64,000 bases of DNA, from assembly GCA_949752735.1 (NCBI GenBank), contig OX457041.1, positions 26,282,076 through 26,346,075 of the forward strand. The letters run 5' to 3'. The stretch comes from Lumbricus terrestris (lineage: Eukaryota; Annelida; Clitellata; Crassiclitellata; Lumbricidae). The translations under genes and the position numbers were made by a program. Numbering within the stretch: position 1 is the stretch's first letter; every line of letters starts with the position of its first letter. The notes under the pieces were generated by a model. It had not been told where the DNA came from and ran no database searches. It saw only the letters and a list, made by a program, of their open reading frames with translations. Positions 55,585-64,000 of this stretch are shown here, piece after piece.

Positions 55585-55990
55585 ATTCATTCATTCATTA
55601 GATGCATTTATATGGCGCCTCTTCAATGGGCTACTCAGAGGCGCTCCCAACCTCAGCGCGGCCAAATAAAACTGTCTTAAGATGAGAGAGGAAAGTCCGA
55701 GAAGAATTTTTACAAAGAGAGCGGAGGGTCAGAGGAAGACCATTCCAGGTTGAGGGTCCTACCACCGAGAAAACACGGTTCTGCATATAGTGGAAGTTCG
55801 AGCAAAATGGACTGAGAGCAGACTTTGTTCAGTCGAACGAAGGAAGCGGAAATGGTGAGAACTAAGATATGCAATCGCTCTAATAAAATACCATAGCCTA
55901 TACTTTTATATAGAGTCAAGTACATGCATGACTGCATGGCTTTGAATAGGATCAGCAACGTCAGCTGACTCCTCCTATCAATTTGCAACG
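55585..55990 (+). repeat. Interspersed repeat, 'cctcttcaag' family, longest copy
   Basis: Preceded by (CATT)n; atttatatggcgcctcttca, ctactcagaggcgctcccaa, gcggccaaataaaactg, then gaccattccaggttgagggt. The last part resembles text at 18760-18830, so the two families may share modules. Confidence 0.6.
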
Positions 55991-56216
55991 TAGATCATGT
56001 CTGAAAGAAGACGAAGAAGCAGCGTCTCGGTTGAGTGATGCTTTCTGAAGCCAAATTGATTATGCGGAAGCAGATTTTTTTCTTCTAAGTACTATAGGCA
56101 ACGAGCTGCATAGCAACGACCTTTTCCCATGTAGGCTATGTATGTATGCATCTATGTATGTGTGTATATGTGTGTACGCATATATATGTACGTGCGCATG
56201 TTGGCCTATGTATATA

Positions 56217-57374
56217 CAGGGTGCGCCAAAAAAGGACCCCTCCTAGGGTTTTTGCCAATATCTTGACCAAAAGTAAGAATTTCCAAATGAAATTTTACAG
56301 TCTTAAAGACAATTTATATTTACACCTAATGGCCATATTTCATCAAAATATCCCAAGCAGAACAAAAGTTGCACCACTTTTAGTGAGACCACCCACCGTT
56401 TTTTGACGATTCAAAAACGCGACGCAACGAAAAGGACCAAAAAAACAATCTAATTATTCTGGCCAATATCTTGGCCAAAGTAAGAATATCGAAATGAAAT
56501 TGTACAGGCTTAAAGACAATTCATATCTGCACATGGTGGTCAGATTTCAGCAAAATACTTCAAACAGAACAAAAGTTATACCACTTTTAGGGAAGTCACC
56601 GACCGTTTTTTGACGATTCAAAAACGAAACGCAACAAAAAAGTAACAGAAACATGATTTTTTCTCATCTCAAATAATTGGTATCAAATAGGCTTGATATT
56701 GCCAGATGATCATTATTATTACTATTTAAAAAAGAAACAGGGTACCAGCGTAGCTGCGCGTCACTGAGAAGTCACTTAGCAAGATGACAATCAAATTGGT
56801 AAATATGGAATCTGTCTGATTACTCAACAGGTCCATCAAGAACTTTGCAAAGTGACTCAATAGAAGCTTTGGCACTGGTGGTGGGCACATTGAACACAAG
56901 TTGTGAAGCACTACCGAGTTCATTTGACAACAGTTATTTGAGATGAGACTTAATAAAATCGTGTTTATGTTACTTTTGTGTTTCGTTTTTGAATCGTCAA
57001 AAAACGGTGGGTGGCCTCACTAAAAGTGGTATAACTTCTGTCCAGTTTGAAATATTTTGATGAAATCTGACCACCATGTGCAGATATGAATTGTCTTTAA
57101 GCCTGTACAATTTCATTTCGATATTCTTACTTTTGGGCCAAGATATTGGCAAAAAACCTAATTTTTTTGCGCTTCGTTTTTGAATCGCCAAAAAACGGGA
57201 GGTGACCTCACTAAAAGTGATGTAACTTTTGTTCCGTTTGAAATATTTTGATGAAATCCGGCCATAATGTGTAAATATGAATTGTCTATAAGCCCGTAAA
57301 ATTTCATTTGGAAATTCTTACTTTTGGTCAAAATATTGGCAAAAAACTTAGGGGGTCTTTTTTGGCGCACTGTG
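56217..57374. mobile_element. Foldback Tc1/mariner-like element with tandem long inverted repeats
   Basis: Ends CAGGGTGCGCCAAAAAAG / CTTTTTTGGCGCACTGTG, flanked by TA on both sides (56215-56216, 57375-57376). Each arm has two tandem ~225-bp units (56217-56430 and 56440-56680; inverted 56930-57165 and 57165-57374) sharing gccaatatcttg, aagtaagaat, aaatgaaat and ccaccgttttttgacgattc. The 240-bp centre (56690-56930) has no transposase. TA duplication and ends suggest the Tc1/mariner superfamily; inferred non-autonomous. Confidence 0.7.
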
Positions 57375-57599
57375 TACGTATCTGGAACCCTGCGGATTTT
57401 CTGCAATTCAAACGCGCTAAGGAGCATGCATGGTTATTACGGGATCTGAACAGGTGGGTCTTAACCCATGGATAGAAAGCGTAACTTGAGCAGAGTGAAA
57501 AGGGACGGCTCAGATGTCGACTTGAAGATTGCTGAAAGGAGCCGGAAGGAGCAGCGCCAGTGCACGGTGCACTCGGGTGAAGGGTCACTGAAGACTACA

Positions 57600-57705
57600 G
57601 CGGAAGCGAAAGGTCATGGCATTTATATAGCGCCTCTTCAAGGGGGCTACATATATATACATACACAGGGAGCGGTCATATATATATATATATATATAGT
57701 GATGG

Positions 57706-57788
<83 letters not shown>

Positions 57789-57800
57789 CTTCAAAAGAGG
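57600..57800 (+). repeat. Repeat copy expanded by (TA)n and (GA)n
   Basis: gggagcggtcatatata and agaagacttcaaaagaggt match 55470-55510, but here (TA)n (57668-57698) and about 75 bp of pure GA (57709-57785) separate them. Confidence 0.75.
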
Positions 57801-57899
57801 TCATGAAGATCTACACTGAAGGCAGCAGCAGGAGAACGAGTGGCCTCTGTTACAGTCTCTCTTCTGTCTGCTATTGAATACAGGAGGCATTACTTACAG

Positions 57900-58430
57900 T
57901 ACAGCATGTGTCGCTGCTGTCATCTAGTGTGGCCTATGGGACTGCAATAGATGGCGCCAACCTCTGCATGACCAGCGTATATGATCCCACTCACCGATGC
58001 ACGCTGCTGCTGCTGCTGCCCACCATGCTCCCTGCTGCGGTCGACTCATTCCCTTCCACCTTTCCACCAGCCTTTGTTGTGCGCCTTAGTGACACGGAAA
58101 ACAGATCAATCGGCTCAACGCACATCACATCCTCCCCTGCTCCAGCTCATCCTCTTCCTCCTCCTTCTCCTCCTATTCCTCCTCTTCCTGATCCCCCTCT
58201 TCCTCCTGCACCTCTGTCCCCTTCCTCTTGTCCTTCCTTCTTCTCTATTCCTCCTTTTCTCTCCCTTCTTCCAGTTCATCCTCCTTTTTCGCCTTCCCTT
58301 CTCAATTTCCTTCCTCCTCTTCTTCCTCTTCCTTCTCCTGCTCCTCCTCCTGCTCCTCCTCCTCCTGCAGTGAGGATCCATGGGCCTCGTCATGCCTGGC
58401 TGTCACGGTCCGTCGATTTCGCTTGAAATT
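57900..58430. other. CT-rich low-complexity tract with long open frames
   Basis: The + strand frame (172 codons) gives a Pro/Leu/Ser-rich peptide and the minus strand gives Glu/Arg runs; both reflect CCT/CTT repetition. No domain, and no splice context I trust, so I do not call a gene. Confidence 0.6.
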
Positions 58431-58585
58431 GTCCAGATAATCCATAAGTTAATATAGGAGCATCATCTATGCATCAAGTAGAAACATTTTTATGCAGCCC
58501 ATTAGAGTACGTATTCACTTGCTTCGGCCTATAATATGTATATGCATATTCTATATATACACAACCATACACATGCATATCATAT

Positions 58586-58586
<1 letters not shown>

Positions 58587-58658
<72 letters not shown>
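58587..58658. repeat. (TA)n microsatellite
   Basis: About 36 pure TA dinucleotides. Confidence 0.97.
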
Positions 58659-58659
<1 letters not shown>

Positions 58660-58660
<1 letters not shown>

Positions 58661-59526
58661 GCCTATATTTAATATTCAGCAATGGCACACAGTTTACCTA
58701 TATTGTCATTATCGTTATTCCCATAGGCTGATGCATTTTCCGTAGACCTATACATGTAGGTCTATATGACAACCGGTTGTAGGCCTATAGACCCATATCG
58801 CCGCAGTTCGTTTCAGTCGGATCGAACTGTTGTTATTCGAACGATTGTATTCGAATGCTAGTCGGACGCTGTTCATAGCGACATTTCGTTTACTATGATA
58901 GCAAGTAAGTATAATATTATGTGATGTTTTATAGGACTAATATGTTGACCTCTTCTGGATCTACTCAGGCGATCGTGTCAAAGACTCATTAATTTTAGGA
59001 CAACTGTCAATCAGTGAGTGAGTAAAATATACCATGCAGATAAAAGATTAATTTCAGTCAACGATGCCGACGGCTATAATTAAGTTATAAAATATATATA
59101 GTAATGACATGGCTCACTGCTCACATATTTGGCTTCGAAACCTTTAATTCGAAAACAAATTGAAAAGACGTCTTTTAAAGACTATTCGTGAGTCTATATA
59201 AACAGTAATAATAATTTTTTAAATAATTATTATAATTGTAATCATATCCATGTGATCACCATGACCTGCTCGAAACTATAGTGACGAAGGATCGATGGGT
59301 AAAGGAGTTATAGGCGCATCAGGAAAATATTTTTCAACGAGAATCAGCCAGTTAGAAAGAGGGAAATAATTATTCTATATCTATATTATGCTATAGGCTA
59401 TCTCTACGCCTTGTTCCCAGGCTGGAATTCCACATGCACATGTATACAACGACCTCAACGACACCCATGGCACGTAGGCTACTTTAGCAGCTATTCTGAT
59501 TCTTTATTAACCGGACTGGGTCCGCC
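58660..59526. other. Stretch without gene
   Basis: Nothing recognised except an isolated ATG followed by a donor-like site (atgatagcaagtaagt near 58899), too little to support an exon. Confidence 0.5.
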
Positions 59527-59529
59527 TTA

Positions 59530-59958
59530 GGGGCCGTCCATAAAGTACGTCACGCTATTTTTGACCATTTTTGACCCCCTCCCTCCTGTCACAAACTGTC
59601 ACAAATCTCGGACCCCCCCCCCTAAAGTACGTCACACTTTCGAACAATTTTTTAAAAACATAACCATTTATCTAACCCTCTAAACCCTAGGATACTATCC
59701 CTAATCCCTCTGATAGTGACGTGTGTCCCTAAACGCTTTGATAGTGACGGGAAATCAACTTTATCCCGCCAGGCCGGGTTTTAGACACGCCTGGCCGGGC
59801 CGGGTCGGATTTTAGGTAATAAGAACAAAAAATATAATAAAGAATTTAAAAAATAAATGTGCGACGTCACATGGCCTGACCCCCTCCCCCTGTCACAAAC
59901 TGTCACTTTCTTACACCCCCTCACCCCCTGGAGCGTGACGTACTTTATGGACGGCCCC
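59530..59958. mobile_element. PIF/Harbinger-like MITE
   Basis: About 26-bp inverted ends starting GGGGCCGTCCATAAAGTACG, with 3-bp duplication TTA (59527-59529, 59959-59961), typical of Harbinger elements. The 429-bp interior has no transposase. Minus-strand short frames here are spurious. Confidence 0.82.
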
Positions 59959-59961
59959 TTA

Positions 59962-61714
59962 GGATTATACTCTTCCGGTCCCGGACAACCCTTCTGACTT
60001 GACACAGCGGTCATGAATAGGCTAAGCTAGTGCTCTGCGCTTGGGTTACTTTCTTGTGGCGATCCAGAAATTAAAAGATTAAGATTACAATTCATTGAGA
60101 CCTTGGATGCGCGTAAATGATTCCAGTTAAACTTTTCGAAAAGTTCGACGTCATAATGTTGCTGTAAAGTTAAGGATTGCCCCGCAGTAATCAAATATGT
60201 AGATGACTAAAGTTAATACAAGTGTGCGAAGATATTTTTCATTTAGACTTTTTGATTGTCGTTTGCGTCTGAGATGGAAGAAAACGATTTAGTTATGGAG
60301 TAGGCCTATATTTTATCTTCAAGGAGCACACCAACGTCTAGGGCAACAGCAACTGGTTTAATGAAGCAAAATGGACTAAGTTAATGCAGAGTGGGGTATG
60401 TCAATGGTAGACATTTTGGTGACGGTTGAACCAGACGAATTATGTCTTGAAGGCATGGTCATTAATTTAAAAATTGAAATTATTAGCGCTGTATTTGCCC
60501 TGAAGTTGACAACAATATTAATATTCAACATATTATTGTGACGTCACTTTCGGGTTTCCTCTATATTAACCTTTTAATGTATAACATAACTGTTCATAAT
60601 TCCTGACGTCATTCGTTGCCAACAAGGACACTCGATCATCATGGAAAAAGCTTTCAGCGACCAATTAGACAAACTGAGCAGCCAGAAACAGCTTTAAAGC
60701 TCAGTTCATTCTTGAGTCCGCATATTCTAAATAACTATAAAACTCAAATTATTTATACATCTAAAATTACCTATTACATTCATTCTGTGTGAATAGTCGA
60801 TCAACACTTGACAAATAGTAATTTTTCCGTATTAAACGGGGTTCAACGATGAATGTAGCGCAGAGATTCAACAGCAACGTCACTTTGCTTCAAGTGGCTA
60901 ATTGCTGTTGGGAGGGCTAGCATTTTCCGGCAGACTCTCCAGTAGAGTCTGTAAAACCAGTTGGGCCTGGTTGTGATTGGTTGCATTAATGCTATCTTAG
61001 CCAGCACAAGCAAAATATTATTTTGTGCGTGTTGGCTGAGATTAAAGAGAGTCCACTATATGCACAAATACATTGTATAGTTCCATATGCAACCTGTAAT
61101 TGTGTGTATCGGTGAAACACTCGAGGGTTGGAGGGGAGGATGATGACATTCGGGCGGCCTCTGCAGTGATTGTTATGTAAACCATATTTTGGTTGACCAA
61201 CTATTTATCGTAGCCTAGACCATACGCGATAGAAAAATGTTTCTCCACCTTATTCTCTTCTCATAATTTCTTTAATTTACCGGTACATTGTTCAGGTACT
61301 GTGTAATTATTTGTATGTTCTTCACTTTTATTGTCTCAACTGTGTACGCTTAGCTAAAAGATTCTTCTAAATGCTGTCATCGCAACAATCGAAAATAAAA
61401 TCTTTGCAGGCACATATTAAAATTTCGAGTGAGTGGATACTTTTAATTGGGAAGAGAGTGCATGTCCAATAAAATTAATAAAACTGCATCTATATGGCGC
61501 TAACTACCGCATCGAATTTAAAATGTCCATATCTCGGATTTTAAAGTAAATTGAGGGCAGAAAATAGTCGCGCTGACCTACAAATTCGCATGCTATCGGG
61601 TGTTTCCCGGGGAAATTTTGATTTTTCGCTCCACCCAACGTTCCCCGACAAAGTATATGGATATAAACAATCGTATAATTATATTTCATTTGTTGAACTA
61701 CTTTTTGTACCCAG
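59962..61714. other. Stretch without gene
   Basis: 59968-60110 is a relative of 17690-17820. A 47-bp imperfect hairpin is at 60995-61041 and an 8-bp perfect one near 60932 (CAGACTCT-ccagt-AGAGTCTG). 61495-61640 belongs to the diffuse repeat of 50500-50620. No coding signal. Confidence 0.5.
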
Positions 61715-62340
61715 TGGCGGCGCCAGGGGGGGCTGGAGGGGGCTAAGCCCCCCCTAAATGCGGCTCAGCCCCCCCAAAGCAAAATGCGGAAAATGTCTAT
61801 AACGGCTTATTTCGTAATAAGGAAACTAGACAATTATCAATGGCAACGAAATCTACTTTGAGAATGAAGTTAGCCACTTCATTTCTTGGCCTCAGTCTAT
61901 GAAAACGGGTGACAAGTTTGCTCCCTTACCTTTTGACCATACAACGGGACAGGGTTGTCGAAATTGTCGAAGAAACAACATGGCTCTTAAACACCTCGCT
62001 TCAGATTGACACCGTTTTATAAGTATTAGACGTATAGAAATATCGAAATTGCCTAGTCCTTCAAAAAGTGGTGCAAAACTGTATTTTCTCTTGATTTTTC
62101 GCATATTTCACAAAATTAATCATCGTCACAAAAGAATGTCTAGGGTTTTGTCCCTCCTGCAATCAACTATATAATCATAGCGTAGATGCTTGCGCCAGTG
62201 GCGGTGTCAGAGTGCTATGGGTTATAGCCTTTAAATGCGGCTCAGCCCCCCCCCCAAAGCAAAAGCAGAAAATATCCATAACGGCTTATTTCGTAATAAG
62301 AAAGCTAGACAAAGGTCAATGGCATCGAAATCAACTATAT
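61715..62340 (+). repeat. Two direct copies of a hAT-like left end
   Basis: cagtggcggcgccagg (61712) and cagtggcggtgtcag (62197) each lead into aatgcggctcagcccccc, then cataacggcttatttcgtaa and ggcaacgaaatc-like text. CAGTGGCGG starts resemble hAT termini; no matching right end found. Confidence 0.55.
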
Positions 62341-63000
62341 AATTTATTATATATAATATACATATTCTATATGAATATATAATTTTATATCAAGTTTTAT
62401 AGGTCATTTCATTCATGCAAATGCTACAAATTTAGTGAACCAGTTTTGTTGCATTTAGTAGCTGCCTACTGTAAACCGTTTCTTCTTTATTGAATGGAAG
62501 CTGTCAGCCCTACCAAAAGTGAGCTGGACTCTTTAAAGTGCACTTACAGCTCTGCAATATGTGAAAATTTTAACGTCTTCCATTGTGGTGTTGCATCTGT
62601 ACTGCACTTCATGCATGAAAATAATATTACAGACTGCTGATTATCCAGAAGATTGCGTTTTATCCAGAAATGCCTTTGACACAACAATGTAGTTGTCAGA
62701 TTTGCATCATGTTTCTCTTACACACCTCAAATGTGTGCGCTTTTTTAATTTTCGGTATAATAATTATTATATTCTTGTTGTGTATATCACCACTGTCTCG
62801 GAATGCAGGCCTACGTTTAATATAATGGTCAACTAAGAAGTCCTAGTGCTATTAGCATATATATGCAAAACACTTGTTTGCAGTTAATTATAATTATAAT
62901 TATAAAATAATTGTGTGCATATATCTAAGCATGCATATTTTTGTATTAAGGAAACTTTAACTGTTTTCTGTCAATAGTAATATGCAGGCAGATAATTATA
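62341..63000. other. AT-rich stretch without gene
   Basis: TA- and AAT-rich; nothing recognised. Confidence 0.6.
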
Positions 63001-63990
63001 ATAGTGTCCTGTGAATGCTGCTGGACACCTTTATTGTGATCTCTTTTTATTTGTGATTATTTAAATTGAATGTTCAGGGTAACGGCCTCTGTTGTCATAG
63101 ACCCTGGTCAAATCGGATCCATCCACTATTGTGATGCCTTTTTTATTGTAAAATTTCTGAGTTTTAATACTGTGTTGGACACCTTTATTGTGATAACTTG
63201 GAACTCGAGTCTGTGTCCATGGATGACTTTTTATACGATAGTACTGAATTGCACACCATTGTATTGTGGATTTTCTGAATATTAATACGCTGTTGGACAC
63301 CTTTTTTGTGATTTATTTTTATTTGTGATTATCTTAATTGAATGTCCAGGGTAACGGCCTCTGTTGTCATAGACCCTGGTCAAATCGGATCCATCCATTA
63401 TTGTGATTACTTTTTTATTGTAAAATTTCTGAGTATTAATACTGTGTTGGACACCTTTTATTGTGATAACTTGGATCTCGAGTCTGTGTCCATGGTTGAC
63501 TTTTTATACGATAATACTTAATAGCACACCATTTTATTGTAAAATTTTCGAATATTAATGCTGTGTTGGACACCTTTATTGTGACAACTTGGATCCCGAG
63601 ACTGTGTCCATGGTTGACTTTTTATAGGATAATACTGAATTGAACACCATTGTATTGTGGATTTCTGAATATTAATTCGGTGTTGGACACCTCTTATTGT
63701 GATTACTTGGAACTCTAGTCAACGTGATTTTTGAGTGCTTGCATATCGGTATATCAAAGACAATAGAGACTTTACATTACCTCACTGTCTGCACCACATA
63801 GCTACTCGGGCTGCTATGTGCACACGCACTGTATATAATGCATTGCCTTTCGGCTCAGATGACTGAAATTCGGGGTATGGTACTGACAGCGCTGGCACGG
63901 CATAGACTTGACGCGGACGCGTTTGAGGACCTCCCATTCTCTTTTGCTACCTTGGTTGGACACCTTTGTTTATGATAATTCGGAACTAAA
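63001..63990. repeat. Satellite with alternating 154- and ~118-bp units
   Basis: The anchor ttggacaccttt occurs near 63021, 63175, 63292, 63446, 63565, 63682 and 63955; spacings 154, 117, 154, 119, 117, 273. The long unit adds a block with gggtaacggcctctgttgtc and ccctggtcaaatcggatcca. It continues to the window edge. Confidence 0.9.
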
Positions 63991-64000
63991 TCTAGATTTG

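Noticed and set aside
57908..58426. 172-codon Pro-rich frame as a gene
   Set aside because: CT-rich low-complexity DNA; the other frames and strand are equally open; no domain or supported splice sites.

Overview
The window is eukaryotic and metazoan. Genes are split into short exons with GT..AG introns, and there are many microsatellites, minisatellites and transposons. Three cellular genes can be reconstructed exon by exon: (i) the 3' half of a plasma-membrane Ca2+-ATPase (PMCA/ATP2B) on + (172-8631; its 5' exons lie upstream of base 1); (ii) a complete translation initiation factor eIF3 subunit J gene on - (17077-11958, 9 coding exons, 220 aa); (iii) a complete VPS33B gene on + (21117-38011, 19 coding exons, 602 aa). 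PMCA and eIF3j converge; eIF3j and VPS33B diverge. In every predicted intron the phases close the reading frame.

From about 38 kb to the end I find no convincing host gene. The region is a transposon and satellite landscape: two LINE 3' ends with (TAA)n tails, a hAT element, one apparently young full-length LTR retrotransposon (42556-50138), a long perfect palindrome, a TATG array, a foldback Tc1/mariner-like element, a Harbinger-like MITE, and a two-length satellite at 63-64 kb.

The most unusual object is the LTR retrotransposon. Its two 1024-bp LTRs look identical, it has a 5-bp target duplication (ACTAG), and it has a single open 1537-codon gag-pol frame. The pol order is protease - integrase - reverse transcriptase - RNase H: the Ty1/copia order in a Ty3/gypsy-type polymerase. 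This is the Gmr1-like group, described from deuterostomes. That, with the gene structures and repeat types, suggests a marine deuterostome invertebrate (echinoderm, hemichordate or cephalochordate), but the species cannot be fixed from sequence alone.

Several DNA transposons can be delimited to the base by inverted termini and target duplications: hAT-type with 8-bp duplications (3098-4430, 19012-20776, 40911-42236, and two short MITEs with 7/8 matches), a Harbinger-type element (TTA), a Tc1/mariner-type foldback (TA), and an element with inverted arrays of an AATTACCCCC motif. Two introns are notable: a PMCA intron whose 3' splice site has been tandemly quadruplicated, and a VPS33B intron holding about 2.65 kb of a 35-bp repeat with higher-order duplication.
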